64,000 nucleotides of DNA from an uncultured Mucilaginibacter sp. (GTDB taxonomy: Bacteria; Bacteroidota; Bacteroidia; Sphingobacteriales; Sphingobacteriaceae): assembly GCF_913773635.1 (NCBI RefSeq), contig NZ_CAJYGQ010000005.1, positions 347,692 through 411,691 of the forward strand. The letters are read 5' to 3'. Below the pieces are notes generated by a model. The model did not search any database, was not told where the DNA came from, and saw only the letters and a list, made by a program, of their open reading frames with translations. A program made the position numbers and the translations under genes. Below are positions 36,512 through 49,300 of the stretch, piece after piece (within the stretch, counting starts at the first letter, position 1; every line of letters begins with the position of its first letter).

Positions 36512-37423
36512 ATGAAATCTACCAAAACCACACGTCGCGGCTTTATTGCTCAAACATCTATGCTTGCTGCTGGGCTTGCTCTGTCGCAAAGCGGTTGTGC
36601 ATCGTTATTGGGAGGTGCGTCTAAAGGCGGTCGTTATAAAGTGGCAGTAGTTGATTTGATGATATTGAAGCGTCAGAAATTAGGGGCATTCCAATTAGCA
36701 AAAGACATAGGTGCCGATGGAGTAGAGGTAGATATGGGCGGATTGGGCAACCGACCGACCTTTGAGAACCAGTTAGCTCAGCCCGAAATAAGGCAACAAT
36801 TTTTGAATAAAGCCAAAGAGCTGAATTTGGAGATATGTTCATTAGCCATGACGGGATTTTTTGCCCAGTCGTTTGCTAAGCGTGATGGGGTAGACCGCAT
36901 GGTGCAGGATTGCATTAATACCATGAAGGCTATGAACGTAAGGGTGGCATTCTTACCGTTTGGTGTAAATGCCGACCTGATCAAGAATCCGGAGCTTCGT
37001 CCTGCTGTAGTTGAACGCCTGAAGATGATTGCGCCAAAAGCAGAAGAAGCAGGTGTGGTGATTGGCATTGAATCCGCACTGAACGCTACTGAGGAAGCTA
37101 AGCTGCTGGACGAGGTAGGTTCAAAAGCGATAAAAAGCTACTTTAATTTTTCGAATGCATGGACTAACGGCCGCGATGTGTGCGAGGAGTTGCAAATTTT
37201 AGGCAAGAAACGCATTTGCCAGATACACTGCACCAACACCGATGGTTCATGGCTGCAAAACGACCCAAAAGTGGATTTAAAAAAGGTTAAGAAAACTCTT
37301 GATAAAATGAGGTGGGCAGGCTGGCTGGTGATAGAACGTTCGCGCGATGCTAAAGACCCACGCAATGTGAAGTGGAATTTTACAGCTAATACCGCGTATG
37401 TGAAGTCGATTTTTCAGGGGTAG
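36512..37423 (+). CDS. Tat-exported TIM-barrel lipoprotein, sugar phosphate isomerase/epimerase-like (xylose-isomerase fold)
   Basis: ATG 36512 gives a twin-arginine signal (TRRGFIAQ) leading to a lipobox LSQSGC, so it is likely folded and cofactor-loaded before export, then lipid-anchored. The frame extends back to 36458, but that part is repeat sequence and is rejected. The body has the AP-endonuclease-2/xylose-isomerase barrel pattern: AFQLAKDIGADGVEVDMGG, NLEICSLAMTGFF, GVVIGIESALNATEEA, ICQIHCTNTDGSW, AGWLVIERSRD. The Glu of GIES and the His of QIHC are plausible metal ligands. Such exported proteins are common in Bacteroidota sugar loci, and their reactions are mostly unproven; epimerisation or isomerisation of a released sugar is a guess. 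Confidence 0.75.
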   Translation: MKSTKTTRRGFIAQTSMLAAGLALSQSGCASLLGGASKGGRYKVAVVDLMILKRQKLGAFQLAKDIGADGVEVDMGGLGNRPTFENQLAQPEIRQQFLNKAKELNLEICSLAMTGFFAQSFAKRDGVDRMVQDCINTMKAMNVRVAFLPFGVNADLIKNPELRPAVVERLKMIAPKAEEAGVVIGIESALNATEEAKLLDEVGSKAIKSYFNFSNAWTNGRDVCEELQILGKKRICQIHCTNTDGSWLQNDPKVDLKKVKKTLDKMRWAGWLVIERSRDAKDPRNVKWNFTANTAYVKSIFQG

Positions 37424-37441
37424 ATGAAGCAATAATGTAAT

Positions 37442-37534
37442 CCACCCTGTCATCCTGACGCAGGAGGAACCTTGTTCGAAGTGCACGGCTTGCCCACATG
37501 AACAAGATTTCTCGTTCCTCCAAATGACAAGGTA
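37442..37534. repeat. Palindromic intergenic repeat, family B, copy 2
   Basis: Left arm CCTGTCATCCTGACGCAGGA and right arm with ACAAGATTTCTCGTTCCTCC then AATGACAAGG form an imperfect inverted repeat. It fills the gap between the TIM-barrel stop and the next start at 37541. Confidence 0.75.
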
Positions 37535-37540
37535 GGTAAA

Positions 37541-40105
37541 ATGAATATTAGAACAACACACATGAATAATGCGCTACGCAAATTACTCTTCCTGTTAACG
37601 ATACTTGTCCTCTCGGCAGGCGTGCGTGCGGCTAATATTTATGTGTCGCCTAAAGGAAATGATGCCAATGATGGTACCAAGGGCAGCCCCAAAGCTACGC
37701 TGAACGCTGCATTACGGCAGGCACGTGAGCTGCGCAGGCTGAATGATGAAAGCGTTAAAAACGGTATTCATATTATACTGGCCGGTGGCGAGTACAGGTT
37801 AAACGAGCCGGTGTTTATTCGTCCCGAAGATTCGGGAACGGCGGCATCGCCTACGTGGATTGAGGCCGCCGCTAATGAGCAACCGGTTTTAAGCGGGGGC
37901 GTTGATATTAAGGGCTGGAGAAAAGTTACTGCTAAGGTAACCGGTTTGCCTGCGCTTGCACAAGGTAAAGTTTGGGTGGCCGATGTTCCGATGTTGGAGG
38001 GGCAGGCCTTGCTGTTTCGCCAGTTATGGGTAAACGGAAAGAAGGCCGTTCGTGCCCGCGATGTAGATAATGATAATTTGATGAATCGCATCCTTTCGCT
38101 CGACAAGGCGAAGCAGGAAATGTGGTTACCTGCACCCAAAATCAAGACTGGAGCCATAGGCCAAATGGAAATGGTGATACACCAAATGTGGGCCATAGCC
38201 AATTTGCGAATTAAGACGCTGACAGTTGAAGGTGATAAAGCTAAAGTTACCTTTCAGCAACCCGAAAGCCGTATACAGTTTGAGCACCCCTGGCCGCAGG
38301 CGGTGATAGATAAGGATAAAAAGATGAATGGCAATTCGGCTTTTTATTTAACTAATGCTATAGAGTTTTTAAGCCAGCCGGGCGAGTGGTATGCCGATGC
38401 TAAAACCAATAAAATATACTACTGGCCACGCAACGGCGAAACCATGACTAGCGCAAAGGCGGTTGCCCCCACGCAGCAAACGCTGTTAAAAATGACCGGC
38501 ACCGCCGACCGCCCTGTGAGCTATGTGTATGTAAAAGGTGTATGCTTTGAGCATGCTACCTGGTTGCGCCCGTCGCAGCAAGGCCACGTACCACACCAGG
38601 CCGGCATGTACATGACCGATGCCTACAAGCTGAAAGTGGCTGGTACTCCAGAAAAGAAAGGATTGGAGAACCAAGCCTGGGTTGGCCGCCCGGCAGCGGC
38701 GGTTGAAGTAGCTTATGCTCATCATACCGGTTTTGAGGGCTGCCGTTTTGAGCACATGGCATCAACCGGGCTAGATTACCAGCGCGGAACACACGATAAC
38801 GAAATTAAAGGTAATTTATTTAGAGATATAGGTGGAACAGGTATACAGGTAGGTGCATTTTCGGACGAGGCCTTTGAAGTTCACCTCCCTTACAACCCTG
38901 AAGATAAGCGCGAGGTTTGTACCAACGAGCGCATTAATAACAACCTCATTACCGATGTTACCAACGAAGATTGGGGCTGTGTAGGCATTAGCACCGGCTA
39001 TGTAAAAAACATCAGCATAGAGCATAACGACATTAGCGAAGTATCGTACAGCGGCATCAGTATGGGCTGGGGCTGGACGAAGCTTAATAATGTTATGAGC
39101 GGCAATAAAATAACTGCTAATAAAATATCCCGCTATGGTAAGCACTTGTACGATGTATCGGGTATTTACACACTTTCGGCGCAACCCGGTTCCGTTATTG
39201 CCGAAAACTATATAGACAGCGTTTACAAGGTGCCTTATGCGCATGATGTACACCATTGGTTTTACCTGTATTGCGATGAAGGTTCATCAGGTTTTACTGT
39301 AAAAAACAACTGGACTCCGGCTGATAAATTCCTGCAAAATGCCAACGGGCCTGATAATAAATGGGAAAACAATGGTCCGCAGGTAGTCAACAGCATAAAG
39401 CAAAATGCTGGTTTGCAGGATGGCTATAAGCACCTTTTCAAAAACGTATCAACTACAGCCACGTCGCCAATAAACTATGTAGGTTATGATGCTTATGCCG
39501 ATAATCCGCAGGTAATTGAGATAGTAAATACCGATGATAAAGCTGTAGAGCAGGTGAAAGACCTGTGCATCCGTAACGGTATTCCTAAGTCGGCGGTTTA
39601 CCAATGGACTAACCGCGTGGTGATCTTCGGCTACATACCTAATGCCGAAAGCCAGGTAAATAAACTGAAAGAGATGTTCCCTAAAGCGGAGGTGAAGTTA
39701 TATACTGACAGGTTTTACACCTTTAACCGTAAAAAATACTGTCCTGATGGTAAAATTGTTGCCGAGTGGGACAACATAATCCTTAGCACAAACCTGGTTG
39801 CCGATACCCAAAAGCAACAAGAGTATCTAAACTACCACGCCACCCAGTTTACCAAGTGGCCTGAGGTAAGCAAAGGTTTCTGTAATGCCAGCTTCCAACA
39901 ATTGGTTATATTAAAGAATGGCCGCCAGCTTATGCTGATCATCAGCATCCCCAAAGGTGAGAACCTTGACAAGCTGAACCCCAAAACAACCGAAAACAAC
40001 CTCAGGGTTAACGATTGGAACAAGATCATGAGCCAGTACCAGGAGGGTGTTAAAGGTACAAAGCCGGGCGAGGTGTGGGTGTTCTTTCAACCTACGGGAA
40101 AATGA
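37541..40105 (+). CDS. Secreted parallel beta-helix glycosidase (GH141-like) fused to an L-rhamnose mutarotase domain
   Basis: ATG 37541 follows a repeat; ATG 37562 (MNNALRKLLFLLTILVLSAG) is the alternative, both giving a signal peptide ending RAA. Residues about 27-620 form a right-handed beta-helix (IYVSPKGNDANDGTKGSPKA; TGFEGCRFEHMASTGLDYQ; NISIEHNDISEVSYSGISMG), like GH141 and related enzymes; GH141 includes an RG-II alpha-L-fucosidase. Residues about 725-854 read as an L-rhamnose mutarotase (RhaM-type) ferredoxin-like fold: YLNYHATQFTKWPEV with candidate catalytic His766, then VNDWNKIMSQYQEG and GEVWVFF. Mutarotases interconvert alpha and beta anomers of 6-deoxyhexoses. The fusion suggests the enzyme frees a deoxy sugar and equilibrates it on the spot. 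GH141 membership is moderate; the mutarotase-like domain is better supported. Confidence 0.72.
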   Translation: MNIRTTHMNNALRKLLFLLTILVLSAGVRAANIYVSPKGNDANDGTKGSPKATLNAALRQARELRRLNDESVKNGIHIILAGGEYRLNEPVFIRPEDSGTAASPTWIEAAANEQPVLSGGVDIKGWRKVTAKVTGLPALAQGKVWVADVPMLEGQALLFRQLWVNGKKAVRARDVDNDNLMNRILSLDKAKQEMWLPAPKIKTGAIGQMEMVIHQMWAIANLRIKTLTVEGDKAKVTFQQPESRIQFEHPWPQAVIDKDKKMNGNSAFYLTNAIEFLSQPGEWYADAKTNKIYYWPRNGETMTSAKAVAPTQQTLLKMTGTADRPVSYVYVKGVCFEHATWLRPSQQGHVPHQAGMYMTDAYKLKVAGTPEKKGLENQAWVGRPAAAVEVAYAHHTGFEGCRFEHMASTGLDYQRGTHDNEIKGNLFRDIGGTGIQVGAFSDEAFEVHLPYNPEDKREVCTNERINNNLITDVTNEDWGCVGISTGYVKNISIEHNDISEVSYSGISMGWGWTKLNNVMSGNKITANKISRYGKHLYDVSGIYTLSAQPGSVIAENYIDSVYKVPYAHDVHHWFYLYCDEGSSGFTVKNNWTPADKFLQNANGPDNKWENNGPQVVNSIKQNAGLQDGYKHLFKNVSTTATSPINYVGYDAYADNPQVIEIVNTDDKAVEQVKDLCIRNGIPKSAVYQWTNRVVIFGYIPNAESQVNKLKEMFPKAEVKLYTDRFYTFNRKKYCPDGKIVAEWDNIILSTNLVADTQKQQEYLNYHATQFTKWPEVSKGFCNASFQQLVILKNGRQLMLIISIPKGENLDKLNPKTTENNLRVNDWNKIMSQYQEGVKGTKPGEVWVFFQPTGK

Positions 40106-40156
40106 GGTTTTAGGTAAACAATTTGAAGTTTTATAAAGAAATACGAATATAAAGTT

Positions 40157-41242
40157 ATGCTGAAAATAGGAATTTTAGGTTTGGGTGAAGGTCGCAGCAC
40201 CATGTCGGCGGCGTTGCAAAGTTCTAAATGCGAGTTGACCATGGTTTGCGACCGCAACCTCGATATGTGTAAAAAACGTGCCGAGGAATTCAACTTTCAT
40301 AGCTATACCACCGAGTATGATGAAATGCTAAACAACCCCGAAATTGACCTGATTGCCATTTACACGCCCGATCACCTGCATGCTACGCACGTAAAACAGG
40401 CGCTTTCGGCCGGTAAGCATGTTATTTGTACCAAACCGTTTATTGATGATCTTAGCGATGCTGTTGAGCTTATCCAGCTTTCAGAATCAACCGGTAAAAA
40501 AGTGTTTATTGGCCAAAGCTCACGCTTTTTTGAGCCGGCCAAACGTCAGCGTGAAGATTTTGAAGCAGGCTTAATTGGTGAGTTAATTACTATCGAAGCT
40601 CAATATCATGCCGATCACCGCTGGTTCCTGGAAAAACCTTGGGCATTGGAGCAGGCCTTTAAATGGCTGTACGGTGGTTTAAGTCACCCGGTTGATTTTA
40701 TACGTTGGTATTTACCTAATTTAGAAGAAGTGATGGGTTATGGGATGATCAGCGCTAACGGTCAAAAAGCTGGACTGAAAAACGAGGATACCATGCACTT
40801 CATCTTTAAGGCTACCGACGGCCGTATTGCCCGTGTGAGTGGCTGTTATACCGGCCCGACGCAACCAGCCCAGCGCGATAGCGGTATGAGCACTATTCTC
40901 CGGGGAACAGAGGGGGCTTCGCAAGCCGATTACCATGAGTTACGCTATGCCGTTACCGATAAAACCGGCGAAGAAAAAATCATTGTTTGGGGCGATTCAA
41001 CCTTAAAATATTACTTCCGCTTTGAGGGGCAGAGCCATCACGCAGGCGAATACCAGAATTACCTGGAATATGTAGCTGATTGCATTGCCAACGGACAAAC
41101 CGCTTACCCTGATGTAAAAGAGGGCGTAGGCACCGTAGCGCTTCTACAAGCTATGGACCGCTCGCTTAAAACCGGCGCACCGGTAAAAATTAACGATATA
41201 TTGGCCGAGTACGGCATTTTACCTGATACACTTACAGCCTAA
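40157..41242 (+). CDS. Gfo/Idh/MocA family NAD(P)-dependent oxidoreductase, cytoplasmic
   Basis: 361 residues without a signal peptide. The Rossmann start is KIGILGLGEGRSTM, followed by VCDRNLDMCKKRAEEF and the family motif IYTPDHLHATHVKQALSAGKHVICTKPF, where the Lys of TKP is the conserved active-site lysine. 'GGLSHPVDFIRWYLPNLEEV' holds the conserved His of the second domain. These enzymes oxidise or reduce sugars, inositols or uronic acids at one carbon. Position 9 bp before a symporter gene suggests they work as a pair, import then oxidation. Substrate unknown. Confidence 0.85.
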   Translation: MLKIGILGLGEGRSTMSAALQSSKCELTMVCDRNLDMCKKRAEEFNFHSYTTEYDEMLNNPEIDLIAIYTPDHLHATHVKQALSAGKHVICTKPFIDDLSDAVELIQLSESTGKKVFIGQSSRFFEPAKRQREDFEAGLIGELITIEAQYHADHRWFLEKPWALEQAFKWLYGGLSHPVDFIRWYLPNLEEVMGYGMISANGQKAGLKNEDTMHFIFKATDGRIARVSGCYTGPTQPAQRDSGMSTILRGTEGASQADYHELRYAVTDKTGEEKIIVWGDSTLKYYFRFEGQSHHAGEYQNYLEYVADCIANGQTAYPDVKEGVGTVALLQAMDRSLKTGAPVKINDILAEYGILPDTLTA

Positions 41243-41251
41243 ACTTACGGC

Positions 41252-42847
41252 ATGGGAAACATTGTACAACATTTAACCTTGCTCGATTACGCCATTGTTG
41301 CCGCCTATTTGGGGGTGCTGATGTTTTTGGGTGTGCAGGCCAGTTTTAAAAACCGCAAACGAGGCGACGAGGAAGGAACTTTGTTCCTAGGCGATAAATC
41401 GCTGGTCTGGTCAAGCATCGGCTTCAACATGTGGGGTACTAACGTAGGCCCGTCTATGCTGGTAGCTTTTGCTGGTGTTGGCTTCAGTACGGGCATTGTG
41501 GCCGTTAACTTTGATTGGTATGCCTTTGTGTTTTTAATGCTGCTGGCATTGGTGTTTGCCCCGCGTTACCTGGCTGCCAAAGTAAATACCATGCCCGAGT
41601 TTATGGGTAACCGCTACGGCGATTCTACCCGTACCATTTTGGCCTGGTATGCGCTAATCAAAATTCAGATCTCTTGGCTGTCGCTTGGTCTTTATGCAGG
41701 CGGAACGTTAGTAAGGCAGATATTAGGTATACCCATGTGGGAATCGGTTATTGTGCTGGTGGCCTTTGCCGGTTTGTTTACCTATATGGGCGGTTTAACG
41801 GCTATTGCCAAGGTAAACGTTTTCCAGATGTTACTGCTTATAGGCGTATCTATTTTACTTACTGTTTTGGGTTTGCAACGCGCAGGGGGCTTATCTAACG
41901 TAATTAGCCAAACACCGTCAGGCTTCTGGAATTTACTACATCCAACAACTGATACATCTTACCCTTGGCATGCCATTTTATTGGGTTACCCGGTTGCTGC
42001 CGTAGCCTTCTTTTGTACCGATCAATCTATGGTGCAATCGGTATTGGGTGCCCGTAATCTTGAGCAAGGGCAACTGGGTGTTAATTTCATCGGCTGGTTA
42101 AAAATTCTTTCGCTGCCGCTGTTCATATTCACCGGTATACTTTGCCGCGTTATTTTCCCTGATTTAAAAGACGAAAATCTGGCCTACATGACTATGGTGA
42201 CCAACTTGTTCCCTGCAGGATTGAACGGTTTGGTAATTGTGGTATTAATAGCCGTTTTGGTGGGTACCATAGGCTCGTCGCTAAACTCGCTGAGTACTGT
42301 ATTTACCATGGATATTTATGCCGAGCGTATTAATAAAAATGCAACCAACAAGCAACTTATCAGTGTTGGCCGCATGTCTATCATTGTGGGTTGTATCTTG
42401 TCGGTAGGGGTAGCCATTGCGCTGGATAGCATTAAAGGCTTGAAGTTTTTTGATGTGTTCCAGTCCATATTAGGCTTTATTGCACCGCCTTTATCGGTGG
42501 TGTTCCTGCTTACTGTTTTCTGGAAACGTACAACCAAGCTGGCGGTTAACACGGTGCTTTCGGCTGGTTCGGCGTTCAGCTTGCTGGTGGGTATATGTTA
42601 CCTGTGGGTTTTTCCTAAAGATGTATATACTTTTTGGCCGCATTACTTGTTGCTGTCGTTTTACACGTTTGCTTTCCTGATGGTGGTTGCCATCATCGTA
42701 TCGCTGGTTGACCCTAATCCTAAGGTTTACATAGCCAATATTAACGAAGTAAAAAATACACCGCAAACAACATCCAAAGTTAAAATGGCCTGGGTGCTGT
42801 TAACCGTGGTGATGATTGGCTTATACTTATATTTTAACGGACATTAA
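41252..42847 (+). CDS. Sodium:solute symporter (SSS family), second copy
   Basis: 531 residues, about 13-14 hydrophobic helices. Family marks: LLDYAIVAAYLGVLMFLGVQ, FNMWGTNVGPSMLVAFAG, YMGGLTAIAKVNVFQMLLL, VGTIGSSLNSLSTVFTMDIY. It differs throughout from the symporter at 5798, so it likely carries a different sugar. The start follows the oxidoreductase by 9 bp, and the next gene begins 3 bp after its stop, so all three are one transcript. With one SusCD for outer-membrane entry, two SSS proteins and RhaT give at least three inner-membrane routes. Confidence 0.88.
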   Translation: MGNIVQHLTLLDYAIVAAYLGVLMFLGVQASFKNRKRGDEEGTLFLGDKSLVWSSIGFNMWGTNVGPSMLVAFAGVGFSTGIVAVNFDWYAFVFLMLLALVFAPRYLAAKVNTMPEFMGNRYGDSTRTILAWYALIKIQISWLSLGLYAGGTLVRQILGIPMWESVIVLVAFAGLFTYMGGLTAIAKVNVFQMLLLIGVSILLTVLGLQRAGGLSNVISQTPSGFWNLLHPTTDTSYPWHAILLGYPVAAVAFFCTDQSMVQSVLGARNLEQGQLGVNFIGWLKILSLPLFIFTGILCRVIFPDLKDENLAYMTMVTNLFPAGLNGLVIVVLIAVLVGTIGSSLNSLSTVFTMDIYAERINKNATNKQLISVGRMSIIVGCILSVGVAIALDSIKGLKFFDVFQSILGFIAPPLSVVFLLTVFWKRTTKLAVNTVLSAGSAFSLLVGICYLWVFPKDVYTFWPHYLLLSFYTFAFLMVVAIIVSLVDPNPKVYIANINEVKNTPQTTSKVKMAWVLLTVVMIGLYLYFNGH

Positions 42848-46144
<3,297 letters not shown>

Positions 46145-46151
46145 TACAGAA

Positions 46152-46247
46152 GCCTCGGCCGCGTTAGGGATAGCAGTGGAAAGCCCGGAGTGAAGCATAG
46201 CGAAACGAGGACTTGTAACGGATAGCCCGACCCGGAGGGTAACGCCC
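46152..46247. repeat. Intergenic repeat, family A, copy 3
   Basis: GCGTTAGGGATAGCAG, AAGCCCGGAG, CGAAACGAGGACTTG, GGATAGCCCG and AACGCCC match the copies at 2987 and 36396. It starts eight bases after the LacZ stop codon and is followed directly by a family-B repeat. Confidence 0.85.
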
Positions 46248-46267
46248 AAAAGAAAAATAAAAAATAG

Positions 46268-46360
46268 ACACGTCGTCATTTCGAGTGATAACGAGAAATC
46301 TTGTAAAGCGAATAAGCTGAGCAATTCGAACAAGATTTCTCCTAAGGCGAATTGACAAGT
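46268..46360. repeat. Palindromic intergenic repeat, family B, copy 3
   Basis: GTCATTTCGAGTGATAACGA with GAGAAATCTTGT on the left and ACAAGATTTCTC with AATTGACAAG on the right form an imperfect inverted repeat. The pairing arms GAGAAATCTTGT and ACAAGATTTCTC are perfect. Confidence 0.85.
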
Positions 46361-46380
46361 AATTAATAATTTAATTGAGA

Positions 46381-49300
46381 ATGAAGAAGAACCTGATAAG
46401 ATGTCTAACACTTAGTATTATATGCCTGAGTTCTTCCATTGATAAAGTTTTTGCACAAACCAACGGCAAAACCACCCAACAGCCCGATTTAGGGAAGGTC
46501 TTTAAGAACCCACCGTACGCTGCCAAATCGTGGGCAATATGGTATTGGATGCAGGCTTCGGCAAGTAAGGCTGGTATAACAGCCGATTTGGAAGCCATGA
46601 AGAATGCCGGTTTGGGTGGTGCCTATTTAATGACTATTAAAGGCGTTTCTAACCCGCCGTACATATCGCCGCCTGTTGAGCAGCTCTCGCCGTTGTGGTG
46701 GGATATGGTGAAATTTTCAATGCAGGAGGCCGACCGCTTAGGCTTGAAGATGGGCATGCACGTAAGCGATGGTTTTGCGTTGGCCGGTGGCCCGTGGATT
46801 ACCCCCGAGCTGTCGATGCAAAAGGTAGTGTTTAGCAAAACCATGTTGAACGGCGTTAAGCAATTTAATGATACGCTGCAGCGCCCGGAAAGTTATAAAG
46901 GCTATTATAAAGATATTTCAGTGCTGGCTTACCCGTCGCCTGTTGGTGCGGGAGTAAGCAGCAATACGGTTAAGCCTAAGATAACAACCAGTTTGCCTAA
47001 TACTGATGTGCAGTTTTTAGCCGAGGCAGGCAACAGGAAAACCTTTGCCACTACCGATTCCTGCTGGGTTCAACTGGAGTTTGCCAAGCCTTTTCTGTGC
47101 CGCTCTTTGGTGGTGCATACGGCATCGCCTAATTACCAGGCGCAACGTTTACGCATTGAAATAAGTGATGATGGCAAGACATTCCGTAAGGCAGGGCAGT
47201 TATTGCCGCCGCGCCACGGCTGGCAGGATGCCGGTATCGACGTTACGCATGCTATCGCACCAACCACAGCCAAATATTTCAGGTTCTACTACAACCGCGA
47301 TGGTTCGGAACCGGGAGCTGAGGATCTGGACTTTGCCAAGTGGAAACAATCATTAAAAATTACGGGTATAGAGTTATCGTCCGACCCGCGTATCAGCCAA
47401 TATGAGGGTAAAACCGGGGAAGTTTGGCGCGTAAGTAAAAATACCACGGCCGAGCAGTTGCCTGCCGAATTGTGTATTAATACAGATAAAATTATTAACC
47501 TTACTGATAAGCTGGATGCTAGCGGTAAGTTAAACTGGAAAGTGCCTGCGGGTAACTGGACTATTTTACGCATTGGCCATACTTCTACCGGGCATACTAA
47601 TGCTACGGGTGGCAAAGGCGCTGGCTTGGAGTGCGATAAGTTTAACCCGGTAGCCGTTAAAATGCAGTTTGATCACTGGTACGGCGAGGCATGGAAACAG
47701 ATTGGTCCTGAATTAGCAAGCCGGGTATTGAAGGTTTTCCATATGGATAGCTGGGAGTGCGGCAGCCAAAATTGGTCGGCCGGGTTTGCGCAGGAGTTTA
47801 AGCAGCGCCGGGGGTACGATTTAATGCCTTACCTGCCTGTAATGGCTGGTGTGCCGGTAGAAAGTGCTGCAAAATCGGAACAGGTACTGGCCGATGTGCG
47901 CCAGACCATTGCTGAGCTAATTGTTGATAAATTCTACGTTACGCTGGCTAACCTGGCGCACGAAAAAGGCTGCACCTTTACGGCGGAGAGTGTTGCGCCA
48001 ACCATGGTAAGCGATGGGCTGTTGCACTACAACATTCCCGATGTTACAATGGGCGAATTTTGGTTGAATAGTCCTACGCACGATAAACCTAATGATATGT
48101 TGGATGCTATTTCGGGCGGGCATATTTATGGTAAAAATATTATCCAATCGGAGTCATATACCGAGCTGCGCACCATGTGGAACGAGCATCCGGGTATGTT
48201 GAAGGCCTTGGGCGACCGTAACCTGGCGTTAGGTATTAACAAAATTGATTACCACGTAAACATGCACAACCCTTGGATTGACCGTAAACCCGGCATGACC
48301 CTCGATGGAATCGGCCTGTTTATGCAACGCGACCAAACCTGGTACAAGCCCGGCCGTGCATGGGTTGCATACGTTAACCGTTGCCAGGCATTGCTGCAGC
48401 AAGGTCACCCGGTTACCGATGTTGCCGTATTTACCGGCGAAGAAACCCCGCGCCGTTCGCTACTACCCGATAGATTGATACCTACCTTGCCCGGCCTTTT
48501 TGGCGCCGAAAGAGTTGTCCGTGAGAAGGAGCGTTTGGCTAACAAAGGTTTGCCTATGCGTACTATTCCTATTGGGGTAAATAGTAGCGCTAACATGCTG
48601 GGTTCTGAAGACTTGATTGATCCATTGCGTGGTTATAAGTATGATTCGTTTAACCTTGATGCGCTGATGCGCTTGGCTAAAGTAGTGAACGGGCGAGTTG
48701 AACTGCCCGGCGGCGCCAGTTACAAGGTGCTGGTTATACCAGGCGCTACGCAAATGCTGCCTAACGGTGCAGTGCGATCGGCTGCGGTGGTTAATAAACT
48801 GAACCAGTTGATAGCCGATGGCGCTACCATTATCTATCACCCGGAGACTGGCCCGGCGTTAAAGCAAAGCGGAAAAGGAAAATTGATAATTGGACCTTAC
48901 CAGCAGCCTGATTTGAATAGTATTGGTTTAGAGAGAGACTTCATTGCATCTGAAAATGGTAAGACTGCCGATAGCATTTCGTGGAATCATCGTTCAGGAA
49001 ATAATAATGAAATATATTTTATTTCAAACCAGTTGAGCGCTAAACGCAAGCTCGAGGTATCATTGCGTTTAACCAACCAAATACCTGAGCTATTTAATGC
49101 CCTTACCGGCGAAATTAGCGAAGCGCCAGGCTGGAAAATAGAAAATAGCCGTATATTGGTTCCTGTGGAGTTGGAAGTTGGCGGGTCGGTATTTGTGGTG
49201 CTGCGTACGCCAACCAAATCTTTAGCAGGTGCGGTAAAGACTAACCCTGCCCCGCAAAACGTTCAAACTTTATCAACGGCCTGGACAGTTACCTTTAACC

